Made by a program: the position numbers and the translations under genes. From Spirochaetaceae bacterium (GTDB taxonomy: Bacteria; Spirochaetota; Spirochaetia; Treponematales; Treponemataceae), in NCBI GenBank assembly GCA_017646305.1, contig JAGCMR010000199.1, positions 1 to 13,381 on the forward strand: 13,381 bases of DNA, written 5' to 3'. A model generated the notes under the pieces. That model searched no databases and had not been told where the DNA came from. It worked only from the letters and a program-made list of their open reading frames with translations. Position 1 is the first letter of the stretch; every line of letters starts with the position of its first letter. Positions 1 through 7,449 of the stretch are shown here, in pieces.

Positions 1-869
1 CTTTTATACTGCTTTTTGAAAAATTCGTTTACCCCTTTCAGAAAGCCTTCCTTAAAGGCCGAAAGATGGGTTCCTCCGTCGGAGGTTTCCTGTCCGTTTA
101 CAAAGGAAAAATAGGTTTCTCCGTAGGCATTGGAGTGAGTTACGGCAAATTCCAACCGTTCTCCCTTGTAATATCCCAAGGGATAGAGAGAGGTTTCGTC
201 CACCTCGCTATTAAGCAAATCCAATAATCCGTTGTTGCTGACATATTCTTGGCCATTGCATACCAGCTTTAAGCCTGAGTTCAAGTAGGCGTAATTCCAT
301 AGCCGCTTTTCTACAAACTCCATCTTAAACTGGTACTGACCGAAAATCTCTGTGTCAGGCTCAAATTCGATGTAGGTGCCATCTGCCACCTCTGGCTTTG
401 TTTTCCCATTCCGCTGAGAAATCAGTTTTCCCCGCTGGAACACCGCTTCGGCACACTTTCCTCCCCGCACCGACAGCACCTTAAAATAAGAAGACAGTGC
501 ATTTACAGCCTTTGTACCAACGCCGTTTAATCCCACGGAAAACTGAAACACATCGTCATTGTACTTTGCTCCAGTATTGATGACAGAAACACATTCCACC
601 ACCTTTCCCAAGGGAATGCCACGGCCATAATCCCGCACCTTTACTCGGTTATCAGCAATATCTATGGCAATCTTATTGCCATTGCCCATAATGAATTCGT
701 CAACGGAATTGTCTATTACTTCTTTTAACAGGATATAAATACCATCATTGCGATTGGAACCGTCTCCCAATCGCCCAATGTACATACCAGAACGAAGCCG
801 GATATGCTCCAAAGGACTTAAGGTCTGGATTTTAGACTCGTCATAAACGCTTTTTTTCTTCTCACCCAT
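1..869 (-). CDS. parE: DNA topoisomerase IV subunit B (ParE-like), N-terminal part; runs off left edge
   Basis: This is the ATPase subunit of a type IIA topoisomerase, which uses ATP binding to drive strand passage in chromosome decatenation or relaxation. The 289 complete codons visible begin MGEKKKSVYDESK. They contain the GHKL ATP site in order: E50 and N54 in LLKEVIDNSVDEF, the D80-x-GRGIP loop (80-86), and GLNGVGTKAVNALS (113-126). The transducer begins around QETSDGGTH. The GLNGVGTK form, with Asn where GyrB usually has His, and the GRGIPLGKVVECVSVINTGAKY stretch resemble the ParE group seen in Bacteroidetes and spirochaetes more than housekeeping GyrB. The assignment to ParE rather than GyrB is therefore an inference. 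The toprim and C-terminal parts lie outside the window. The ATG at 869 has no clear Shine-Dalgarno sequence; a promoter lies so close that the mRNA may start at the codon. The hemerythrin gene ends 56 bases upstream on the same strand. Confidence 0.85.
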   Translation of the reverse strand, partial: MGEKKKSVYDESKIQTLSPLEHIRLRSGMYIGRLGDGSNRNDGIYILLKEVIDNSVDEFIMGNGNKIAIDIADNRVKVRDYGRGIPLGKVVECVSVINTGAKYNDDVFQFSVGLNGVGTKAVNALSSYFKVLSVRGGKCAEAVFQRGKLISQRNGKTKPEVADGTYIEFEPDTEIFGQYQFKMEFVEKRLWNYAYLNSGLKLVCNGQEYVSNNGLLDLLNSEVDETSLYPLGYYKGERLEFAVTHSNAYGETYFSFVNGQETSDGGTHLSAFKEGFLKGVNEFFKKQYK

Positions 870-876
870 AAACTCA

Positions 877-905
877 AGTATACCAAAAATTTTTGGTATA
901 GCCAA
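877..905 (-). promoter_or_regulatory. Predicted sigma70-type promoter of parE, with start codon at the expected TSS
   Basis: On the minus strand, TTGGCT (900-905, 4/6 match) is followed by a 17-base spacer and TATACT (877-882, 5/6). Seven bases separate the -10 box from the ATG at 869, so transcription should begin at or next to the start codon. The spacer is almost wholly made of a perfect palindrome (879-900). Found by eye; not tested. Confidence 0.5.
879..900. repeat. Perfect 22-bp palindrome in the parE promoter, candidate operator or bent DNA
   Basis: The half-site TATACCAAAAA is followed directly by its exact reverse complement, giving a gapless 22-bp palindrome. It fills the promoter spacer and overlaps the -10 box and the edge of the -35 box. 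Its centre is A5T5, a sequence type known to bend DNA. With no loop and no T-run outside the symmetry it is not a convincing terminator. A repressor site or a supercoiling-sensitive structure are both possible. Confidence 0.6.
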
Positions 906-925
906 GATTAGGTTAAAAACAGAGG

Positions 926-1381
926 TTATACACTTTTCTTTCTATTGGGATCAAAGAAATACTTTGCAAAGTCCTGATCGTCATGAGCAATGTGCGAAAT
1001 AATCCATTCTCGCAAATTACCCGAAAATTCAAAGGCTGTTTGCATGGTGGCCTTGGAGAAATTTTCCAAGGTAGTGGCCACCATATCCACAAATTCTTGA
1101 TGATACCGTTTATGTTGCTGAAACTTGGGATAATCAATTTGCTGCATCATCCGTTCTTGAGCTACAAAATGACCCTTTGTATATTTAACCGCACCCTTTA
1201 AGGCAACCCCTAAGGCAACCCGCCAGTCTGGACCATCACCACGATTACGTTTCATTATTTCAGTGCGGAAGGCGTTACACAAATCAACAAGTTCCTTGTT
1301 CTGGCTATCCAACATGGAAATACCCATTTCATATTTTTTATCCCAAGGAACCCACTCGAGAGCAGGAGATTCATCACTCAT
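926..1381 (-). CDS. Bacteriohemerythrin-family protein with a degenerate di-iron site
   Basis: Hemerythrins are four-helix bundles that bind O2 at a di-iron centre held by five His and two carboxylates. I chose ATG 1381 (MSDESPALEW, 151 aa) because GAGG lies 6-7 bases upstream; an in-frame ATG at 1399 adds six residues but has no such site. The family pattern is clear: WxxKYxxGI, DSQxKELVDL, KGHFVAQERMM, YPKFQQHKRYHQEF, and HIAHDDQDF near the C-terminus. Ligand by ligand, the first His (DxQHK) is Asn28, the HFxxE glutamate is Gln75, while His71, His90, His94, His130 and Asp135 are kept. Losing the first His and a bridging carboxylate should weaken or change metal binding, so O2 carriage cannot be assumed. 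Possible roles are mononuclear metal binding or metal-independent sensing. It lies between lptB and parE on the same strand and has its own predicted promoter. Confidence 0.87.
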   Translation of the reverse strand: MSDESPALEWVPWDKKYEMGISMLDSQNKELVDLCNAFRTEIMKRNRGDGPDWRVALGVALKGAVKYTKGHFVAQERMMQQIDYPKFQQHKRYHQEFVDMVATTLENFSKATMQTAFEFSGNLREWIISHIAHDDQDFAKYFFDPNRKKSV

Positions 1382-1436
1382 TGTTGACCTCAAAAACATA
1401 TTTCATCCACCCATTTTATTAGGTAGACTATTCATA

Positions 1437-1465
1437 ATAATACTCTAAAAAGAAGTTCCCGACAA
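1437..1465 (-). promoter_or_regulatory. Predicted promoter of the hemerythrin gene
   Basis: On the minus strand, TTGTCG (1460-1465, 4/6) is followed by a 17-base spacer and TATTAT (1437-1442, 5/6). This predicts a leader of roughly 45-50 bases carrying the GAGG ribosome site before ATG 1381. No convincing terminator lies between the end of lptB and this promoter, so read-through from the pyrG-lpt operon is also possible. Confidence 0.4.
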
Positions 1466-1482
1466 CTTATATTTGTAAAAAA

Positions 1483-2217
1483 TTACATTTTAAATTCTTC
1501 CCCAAGGTAGATTTTTCGTGCAACCTCAGACTCCAAAATCTCCTGCTGGGAACCATGGGCCACAATTTGCCCAGAACTGATGATAATGGCTCTATCTGTA
1601 ATCTCCAAGGTGTCTCGTACATTGTGGTCCGTAATCAACACTCCAATTCCTCGCTGGGACAATTTTTGTACCATTGTCTTGATATCGCTAACAGCAATGG
1701 GGTCAATTCCTGCAAAGGGCTCGTCCAGTAGCAGGAATCTTGGTTCAATGGCCAAGGAACGAGCTATTTCGGTACGACGCCGCTCACCACCAGACAGGGT
1801 ATAGGCTGGCTGCTTTCTGATTCTTTCAATGTCAAATTCCTCAATGAGCTGCTCCAAGTGATAGTGCTTTTCTTCCTTGGACAAATCTCTACGGGTTTCC
1901 AGCACGGCCCAAATATTTTGCTCCACCGTTAACTTCTTAAATACAGAGGCTTCTTGAGGAAGATAGGAAATCCCCATTCGAGCTCGTTTATACATGGGAA
2001 ATTTGGTGATACAGGTATCATTCAAAAATACCTCACCCATGGTGGGGCGATAAAATCCTACAATCATGTAAAAGGTGGTGGTTTTTCCTGCTCCGTTGGG
2101 GCCCAGCAAGCCCACCACCTCTCCAGTGGTCATGGAAAAATCCACTCCCCGTACCACCTGCTTCTTTCCAAAGGATTTATACAAGCTGTTCAGTTTCAGT
2201 TGATACTGGGTACTCAC
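1483..2217 (-). CDS. lptB: Lipopolysaccharide-transport ATPase LptB
   Basis: This is the cytoplasmic ABC ATPase that works with LptF and LptG to extract envelope glycolipid from the inner membrane and push it along the LptC-LptA bridge. The 244 residues are typical of the family. All motifs are intact: Walker [10 protein letters not shown] (39-47), Q-loop Gln88, signature LSGGERRR (141-148), Walker B FLLLDEP with Glu166, and switch His198 in TDHNVRDTL. The start is GTG at 2217 with GGAGG seven bases upstream; GTGA overlaps the lptA stop by four bases, implying translational coupling. It is the last gene of the pyrG-lptC-lptA-lptB run. Treponemes studied so far are generally reported to lack classical LPS, so the cargo may be another glycolipid; that is inference. 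LptF, LptG and LptD are not in the window. Confidence 0.95.
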   Translation of the reverse strand: MSTQYQLKLNSLYKSFGKKQVVRGVDFSMTTGEVVGLLGPNGAGKTTTFYMIVGFYRPTMGEVFLNDTCITKFPMYKRARMGISYLPQEASVFKKLTVEQNIWAVLETRRDLSKEEKHYHLEQLIEEFDIERIRKQPAYTLSGGERRRTEIARSLAIEPRFLLLDEPFAGIDPIAVSDIKTMVQKLSQRGIGVLITDHNVRDTLEITDRAIIISSGQIVAHGSQQEILESEVARKIYLGEEFKM

Positions 2218-2861
2218 GACTTATCCTCCCCCTCTTCCGTTACCGTACCCTTTACACGACCGTCTAGGGTAATTTCCTCCGTATCAAGGTTGAACACAAT
2301 CTCCTGAGCTCGGAAGGTATCGTTTCCCTGTACCACCTGAGGATTTCCAGTCATTTCCAGAAGCTTTTCCTCCTTGCGGTACAGGGCAAAGGCACAGGTA
2401 GAAATACTCTCATCCTTGGTAAGCTCCACCTCTATTTGCATAATGGCAATGGCATCCTTTTCTCGGTACTCAATTCGTTGTGCCTTTGCCACCACGTGGT
2501 TTTCTTTATCTTCTAAAACAACGGCACCAGTAAAAAGAGCAAGCTTTTCTTCTCGATCATATTCCATGGTTTCACAGGAAAACTCTAGCCCATCCTCCTC
2601 CTGCACTCCCCGCACAGAACCTTCTGCTTTAATAAATCGAAAATCCTTACCGTAAAGCTCAATGGTATCTGCTTGGATTTCCATGGAAGCTGTTTTGATT
2701 TTAGCTCCACCTGAAAGCTTTGTATAATCCTGCCCTTGTTTCATAGAACCAGACATTTTCTGGGCACTAAATTCAATGGTTTCTTGAGATGATTCTTGGG
2801 CAAGAAGCAGTGAACCCCACAGACTCACCAAAAGAAGGAGCATTAAAATACTTTTTTTCAT
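2214..2861 (-). CDS. lptA: Periplasmic bridge protein LptA (OstA family)
   Basis: LptA is the beta-jellyroll periplasmic protein that forms the bridge between LptC in the inner membrane and LptD in the outer membrane. The 215 aa protein begins with an N-terminal signal peptide (KK followed by [16 protein letters not shown]) with likely cleavage after LLLAQ or nearby. The mature part shows repeating OstA-type strands: [10 protein letters not shown], the [10 protein letters not shown] block, [38 protein letters not shown], and [25 protein letters not shown]. The C-terminal DGRVKGTV block matches the end of LptA domains. The start ATG overlaps the lptC stop as ATGA; AAGG lies about nine bases upstream. 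The gene order lptC-lptA-lptB is the same as in proteobacteria, which strongly supports the call, since sequence similarity in this family is low. Confidence 0.88.
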   Translation of the reverse strand: MKKSILMLLLLVSLWGSLLLAQESSQETIEFSAQKMSGSMKQGQDYTKLSGGAKIKTASMEIQADTIELYGKDFRFIKAEGSVRGVQEEDGLEFSCETMEYDREEKLALFTGAVVLEDKENHVVAKAQRIEYREKDAIAIMQIEVELTKDESISTCAFALYRKEEKLLEMTGNPQVVQGNDTFRAQEIVFNLDTEEITLDGRVKGTVTEEGEDKS

Positions 2862-3433
2862 GGAGTTACACCTTTGGTAGTGGTATAGATTGTACCAGAA
2901 ACAGGACCAGTAAACTGAAAATCCATGGTAACACTACTGGCAGAAAAGCCCGTTCCAGTAAGCTCTATGCTGGTAGAATCACTTTCTCCTTCAGCAGTAC
3001 CTTTTTTTATTTCCAAGATATCAGAAGCACCTGTTACAAGCTGCTCTGTTTTGCCATTCCAATGTAGGGACTGAGCCTGTAGAATAAGATTTTCTTCAAA
3101 GGATTTTATTTCCACCTGCCCCAACAGAGCATACACCTCACTGGAGCTATCAGCAGAAATGAGCTGCGAACTCCCTTCTGCTGATAGCATTCCTTCATCA
3201 TTATAAGTTGAAAAATGAACCTGAGAACCATAAAGGGCATCATCTTCTTGATACTGCTCTAAATGAGCAGCCTCAAGGACGAGGGAAACCTTTCCCTCCT
3301 GATACCTCATATACCGAGCATCAGAAAACACCAGCTCTGGAATATGAGCTACCTCTGGCTCCTCAGACTGATAGGTTAAGGAGCAGGAGCAAAGGAAGAT
3401 TCCCCACAAAAATAACAGGAAAAAACGACCCAT
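2858..3433 (-). CDS. lptC: LptC family protein, predicted lipoprotein
   Basis: LptC receives glycolipid from LptB2FG and passes it to LptA. The 191 aa protein has an N-terminal hydrophobic segment (residues 4-14) ending in L14-C15-S16-C17, a relaxed lipobox with C17 as the likely lipidated residue. The rest has the LptC-type repeating beta pattern: PELVFSDARYMRYQEGKVSLVLEA, then ALYGSQVHFSTYNDEG, VYALLGQVEIKS, and a final GTGFSASSVTMDFQFTGPVSG. In E. coli LptC is held by a transmembrane helix, so a lipid anchor would be a variant. ATG 3431-3433 directly follows the pyrG stop codon with no gap (TAAATG), and the end overlaps lptA by four bases. No strong ribosome site is seen, so coupling to pyrG translation is likely. 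The call rests on the signal region, beta pattern and gene order. Confidence 0.8.
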   Translation of the reverse strand: MGRFFLLFLWGIFLCSCSLTYQSEEPEVAHIPELVFSDARYMRYQEGKVSLVLEAAHLEQYQEDDALYGSQVHFSTYNDEGMLSAEGSSQLISADSSSEVYALLGQVEIKSFEENLILQAQSLHWNGKTEQLVTGASDILEIKKGTAEGESDSTSIELTGTGFSASSVTMDFQFTGPVSGTIYTTTKGVTP

Positions 3434-5032
3434 TTATTTCTTGAGAGCTGCCGCCACAAAGGAACTAAACAGTGGATGAGGCTTGGTGGGACGAGATGCA
3501 AACTCAGGATGGAACTGAACACCAATTCCCCAAGGATGCTCCTTCCACTCAAAGGCTTCTACCAAGCCATCTTGAGCCTTGGCAGTTACCACAAGACCAC
3601 ACTGAGCCATATCCTGAGTGTAGCGAGGATCAAAGGCATATTTACTGCGGTGGCGCTCAGAAATCTGGCTAGCTCCACCATACACAGTGGCCAAACGAGT
3701 ATTTGGCTGCAGGGCAATAGTAGCAGCACCTAAACGCATTACGCCAGCAGCAGACAAGCCAGATTGCTCCTCTGGCAGGCTAATAACTGGATGACTGGTG
3801 CTCTGGATAAATTCTGTGGAATCTGCATCCTTCCAGTCCAAAATGCTTCGAGCTGATTCAATAGCCATAAGCTGCATTCCCAAATTGATTCCCAAGAACG
3901 GAAGCTTATGTTCACGAGCATAGCGAACACCAGCTAGCATTCCCAAAAATCCTCGCTGACCATAGCTATCGGGAATTAAAAGGCCATCAATTCCTTCAAA
4001 GAATTGAGCAATATTTTCTGTAGCTTCCAAGCTTTCGGCTTCAATCTTTCTGATTTCTAGCCCCACGTTATGTCCTGCCACCGCTGCATGCAACAGGGCT
4101 TCCCGCACTGACTTGTAACAATCGTCTGGGAAATTTTGTCGTCCCATAACGCCAATTGTTACCTTGCCCTTGGGATTATTAAACTTATTTAAGAAATTTT
4201 CCCATGGACTTAAATCTGCCTTCCGATCAGATAAACCGAGACGGGAAAGAATCTTTGTATCCAAGCCCTGACGATGAAATTCCAAAGGAAGCTCGTACAC
4301 AGTATTATGGACATCGATGGAAGTAAATACTGCAGAAGGCTCCACATTGCAGAACAGGGCAATCTTTTTCCGTAAATCCGCATCCAGAGGATTTTCTGAA
4401 CGACACAAGAGAATATCTGGCTGAATACCAATTTCCTGCATCTTCTTTACTGAATGCTGGGTGGGCTTTGTCTTTAGCTCTCCACCAAAGAGCATGGGTA
4501 CTAAGGTCAGGTACAAGGACAGGGCATTTCCCTTGCCTAATTCTCGAATCAGCTGACGGGCAGCCTCCAAGAAGGGAATCAACTCAATGTCTCCCACGGT
4601 GCCACCAATTTCAACAATCACCACATCGGCTCCCGTATGATTTCCCACCGCCAAAATCCGACGTTTAATTTCGTCAGTAATGTGGGGAATAACCTGTACG
4701 GTACGACCATTATAACGACCAGCTCGTTCATTGCTGATTACCTCGTTATAGACCTTTCCAGTGGTAACAGAATTCAGCTTAGTCAAAGATACATTTGTAA
4801 AGCGGGAATAGGTTCCCAAGTCCAAATCTGTCTCCGCACCGTCTTCGGTAACATATACCTCACCGTGCTGATAGGGACTCATATTTCCTGCATCTACATT
4901 GATATAGGGATCGCATTTCATCATGGCTACAGAGAGACCACAACACTCCAAAAGGCTTCCAACAGAAGAAGCCGCCACTCCCTTGCCAAGGCTAGAACAA
5001 ACACCGCCAGTTACAATAATGTACTTACTCAT
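3434..5032 (-). CDS. pyrG: CTP synthase with a degenerate glutaminase domain
   Basis: CTP synthase aminates UTP to CTP with ATP, normally using ammonia released from glutamine by its C-terminal class I amidotransferase domain. ATG 5032 (MSKYIIVTGG, 532 aa) matches the family start exactly; an in-frame ATG 14 codons upstream is unlikely. The synthase domain is intact: the SSLGKG P-loop (13-18), CDPYINVDAGNMSPYQHGEVYVTEDG, VEIGGTVGDIE, and LKTKPTQHSVK. The glutaminase domain is full length and keeps ERHR, His508 and Glu510 (QFHPEF). However, the nucleophile motif GICLGMQ reads GINLGMQ (Asn383, codon AAT at 3884-3886; Cys379 in E. coli). The oxyanion motif PGGFG reads PDSYG (Asp355-Ser356 in place of two Gly). 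The enzyme is predicted to use free ammonia only. It heads the lptCAB operon. No Shine-Dalgarno sequence is visible. Confidence 0.95.
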   Translation of the reverse strand: MSKYIIVTGGVCSSLGKGVAASSVGSLLECCGLSVAMMKCDPYINVDAGNMSPYQHGEVYVTEDGAETDLDLGTYSRFTNVSLTKLNSVTTGKVYNEVISNERAGRYNGRTVQVIPHITDEIKRRILAVGNHTGADVVIVEIGGTVGDIELIPFLEAARQLIRELGKGNALSLYLTLVPMLFGGELKTKPTQHSVKKMQEIGIQPDILLCRSENPLDADLRKKIALFCNVEPSAVFTSIDVHNTVYELPLEFHRQGLDTKILSRLGLSDRKADLSPWENFLNKFNNPKGKVTIGVMGRQNFPDDCYKSVREALLHAAVAGHNVGLEIRKIEAESLEATENIAQFFEGIDGLLIPDSYGQRGFLGMLAGVRYAREHKLPFLGINLGMQLMAIESARSILDWKDADSTEFIQSTSHPVISLPEEQSGLSAAGVMRLGAATIALQPNTRLATVYGGASQISERHRSKYAFDPRYTQDMAQCGLVVTAKAQDGLVEAFEWKEHPWGIGVQFHPEFASRPTKPHPLFSSFVAAALKK

Positions 5033-5039
5033 GCCAGCA

Positions 5040-5068
5040 ATTTTCCCGCTATTACCCTCTTTTGTCAA
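5040..5068 (-). promoter_or_regulatory. Predicted promoter of the pyrG-lptCAB operon
   Basis: On the minus strand, a perfect TTGACA (5063-5068) is followed by a 17-base spacer and GAAAAT (5040-5045, 4/6). Seven bases separate the -10 box from ATG 5032, so the transcript would start at or next to the start codon. Its -35 box lies eight bases from that of the divergent EAL-gene promoter, so the two promoters are back to back. Confidence 0.45.
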
Positions 5069-5076
5069 TGCCAAAC

Positions 5077-5105
5077 TTTACAGTTACTATTTTTAGTGAT
5101 AAAAT
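5077..5105 (+). promoter_or_regulatory. Predicted promoter of the GGDEF-EAL gene
   Basis: TTTACA (5077-5082, 5/6) is followed by a 17-base spacer and TAAAAT (5100-5105, 5/6). The predicted start near 5112 gives a leader of about 17 bases containing GAGG (5119-5122) six bases before ATG 5129. Confidence 0.5.
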
Positions 5106-5128
5106 AAAAGTAAGTTTTGAGGTTTATA

Positions 5129-7438
5129 ATGTCTGAGGATAAATTTAAATTTCGTATTGACCGTTCTGTACTATTCCTTAACATACGCATCGTACTGACA
5201 GTAATTATCTTCGTCTCTGTTTCCTCCATCATAATGTTCAATACCACCTATCTCAACGGCTTTATTTCTCAACGAACAAAGAAATTTGCCCACGATTTAA
5301 CCTATCAACATGCAGCTAATATTAACAAGGAATTCAACACCAGAATGCTCAACATAAACATGATTGCAGATTCCTTGGTACAAACTGGTAGCACCGCAAA
5401 CAATGAGATATTGGACGAATTCCTGCAGAGAAAGGCCGAGCTCAGCGTATTCAATGAGCTGTATTTTGTAGGTATAGAAGACATTCCTCAAGAAATCCCA
5501 GATTCTCGTTTTAGTATTCCTTACCACGAAATCTACCTTCCTCACCTACATCTACTTCATGATACAGAAAATCCCAATCACTCCTGCATAACCTACGATG
5601 GTAGCGGAAACCTTTATTATACCCAACAAATATTTGACGGAAGAAGAATCCTAGGACTTTTAATTGGAACACGACACAAGAATGCCCTGCAGGATTTAAT
5701 ACAGCTGAGAGCTTTGGATAATAATACCATTAGCTGTATCATAGACAGTAATACCAGCGTAGTTGCAGCCCCCACCAGTGACCATCTACCATCCAATACC
5801 CATTTGGACGACTTTATCCTTTTTGAAGATACAGAGGAAAGTCGCCTTGTCTTAGAAGCATTACGAAATGACATTAGCAAGGTACAAGCAGGTGTATACA
5901 CCGTAAAGAATGCCAATAGCCAAGAAAATATCCTCATTAGCTACAATCCTTTAAACATCAATGATTGGGGAATCATATCCTTCATTCCAGAAAAATTAAT
6001 AGCTGTAGACTCTCATAGATATGTTGTTATTACCTTTGCCATTTCCGTTCTAGCCATCAGCTTATTTGCCCTTATTACCATCACCGCCTTCCTCTCTTAC
6101 AAAAAGAACAAGCGGGATATGGAAAAGATTGCCTTCTATGACCCTGTTACTTATGGGCTAAACGACAAGGGCTTCCAGCTCCGTTTTCAAGAGCTTGTTG
6201 CCAAGGCACGGCCCCATACCTATTCTATTATTTTGATTAATATACGGCACTTTAAACTCATTAACGAACAATATGGCAAGGAAGCTGGAAACAAAACCCT
6301 GCGGCACATCCACAACTGCATTTCCAAAAATCTCAAAAATGCAGAATTTACCAGCAGAGACAATGCGGATCGTTTCTTTATCTGCTTGCGGGAACATCAA
6401 TTGGAAGCCATAGAGGGACGACTGCGAGCAATTCACAACGATTTGAATGATTTTAACAAGCATCGGGAAACAGCCTATCCCTTAGACTTTAACTGTGGTG
6501 CAAAAATTGTGGAGCATCCCCACAATGAGGTCATTTTAATCCAAGACCATGCTCGTTTAGCCTATGATCTGGCAGTACAGGAAAACAAATTCTGTGTCTT
6601 TTATAAAAAAGCCTTTACCGATAAGCTGTTAAAAAATCAGGAAATGGATCTATTTTTTGAAACCTCTCTGAAAAACGAAGATTTTAAGCTCTACCTGCAA
6701 CCAAAGGTTCATTTGGGAACGGGAGTTGTTTGTGGAGCAGAAGCCTTAGTTCGATGGCTTCATCCCCAAAAGGGAGTTATCTTTCCCTCAGACTTCATTC
6801 CTCTCTTTGAGGGCAACGGAAAAATTTGCCAGCTGGATCTGTACATGTTTGAAAAGGTATGCCAGCTGATAAATCGTTGGCAAAAGCAAAATCGTCAATT
6901 AATACCTATTTCTGTAAACCTGTCTCGTCAGCATTATTTCCATAACCCAGAATTTTTGAGTACCTTTGCAAAAATGGCAGAGGATTATCATATTCCACCA
7001 GGAATCATTGACTTTGAATTAACAGAATCCATCTTCTTTGAGACAGACCGATTCAATTCTGTAAAAAAGAGCTTGGAAGAAATGCACCAACTGGGCTTTC
7101 TCTGTTCCTTGGATGACTTTGGTGTGGGCTTTTCCTCTTTAGGTCTACTAAAGGAATTCGACATCGACACAATTAAGTTTGACCGCCAATTCTTCCTAGA
7201 TGTTTCCACAGAAAAGTCAAAAACTATTTTGGAAAGCCTTATGGAAATGTCAGAAAAGCTGGGAATCAAAACGGTGGCAGAAGGAATTGAAACCCAAGAG
7301 CAGCTTGACTACTTGGGAGAAATAAGCTGCGACATTATTCAAGGATACATTTTCTCCATGCCCCTAGAGGTTTCTGAATTTGAGCTTTGGCTGGATTCTC
7401 TTACAAATAGAAAACCAGTGGCAAAGGAAGATGTTTAA
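5129..7438 (+). CDS. Membrane-bound c-di-GMP phosphodiesterase with degenerate GGDEF and intact EAL domain
   Basis: This inner-membrane signalling protein is predicted to hydrolyse c-di-GMP in the cytoplasm in response to a periplasmic signal. ATG 5129 (MSEDKFKF, 769 aa) is preferred to the in-frame TTG at 5117, because GAGG lies six bases upstream. Order: TM1 about 20-38, a periplasmic sensor of about 250 residues (Cache-like length, not clearly assigned), TM2 about 298-322, GGDEF about 330-490, EAL about 515-760. The GGDEF signature is NADRF (412-416), and the metal-binding Asp residues of the usual DxDxFK region are replaced (LINIRHFK), so cyclase activity is not expected. The EAL domain keeps EALVRW (Glu538), SVNLS, ELTES, DDFGVGFSSL, the Lys of IKFDRQF, VAEGIET and the IIQGYIFSMP glutamine, as expected for an active enzyme. 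The dead GGDEF may act as a regulatory domain. A chemoreceptor gene follows on the same strand. Confidence 0.92.
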   Translation: MSEDKFKFRIDRSVLFLNIRIVLTVIIFVSVSSIIMFNTTYLNGFISQRTKKFAHDLTYQHAANINKEFNTRMLNINMIADSLVQTGSTANNEILDEFLQRKAELSVFNELYFVGIEDIPQEIPDSRFSIPYHEIYLPHLHLLHDTENPNHSCITYDGSGNLYYTQQIFDGRRILGLLIGTRHKNALQDLIQLRALDNNTISCIIDSNTSVVAAPTSDHLPSNTHLDDFILFEDTEESRLVLEALRNDISKVQAGVYTVKNANSQENILISYNPLNINDWGIISFIPEKLIAVDSHRYVVITFAISVLAISLFALITITAFLSYKKNKRDMEKIAFYDPVTYGLNDKGFQLRFQELVAKARPHTYSIILINIRHFKLINEQYGKEAGNKTLRHIHNCISKNLKNAEFTSRDNADRFFICLREHQLEAIEGRLRAIHNDLNDFNKHRETAYPLDFNCGAKIVEHPHNEVILIQDHARLAYDLAVQENKFCVFYKKAFTDKLLKNQEMDLFFETSLKNEDFKLYLQPKVHLGTGVVCGAEALVRWLHPQKGVIFPSDFIPLFEGNGKICQLDLYMFEKVCQLINRWQKQNRQLIPISVNLSRQHYFHNPEFLSTFAKMAEDYHIPPGIIDFELTESIFFETDRFNSVKKSLEEMHQLGFLCSLDDFGVGFSSLGLLKEFDIDTIKFDRQFFLDVSTEKSKTILESLMEMSEKLGIKTVAEGIETQEQLDYLGEISCDIIQGYIFSMPLEVSEFELWLDSLTNRKPVAKEDV

Positions 7439-7449
7439 CGATTTCTCCT

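Noticed and set aside
1200..1223. Tandem 12-base repeat (AAGGCAACCC twice) within the hemerythrin gene
   Set aside because: It encodes an ordinary helical VALGVAL stretch, only two imperfect copies exist, and it is in frame; likely chance.
1483..1500. AT-rich stem (TGTAA-TTTT-TTACA) near the end of lptB as a terminator
   Set aside because: The stem is only five A/T-rich pairs and is not followed by a T-run on the transcribed strand.
5033..5074. Upstream in-frame ATG adding 14 residues to PyrG
   Set aside because: The family starts at M-(S/T)-KY; the extension is not family-like, and it would lie across the predicted promoter.
4637..5107. 156-codon open frame on the plus strand opposite pyrG
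   Set aside because: It lies antisense to the strongly conserved N-terminal domain of CTP synthase, has no ribosome site and no recognisable protein features.
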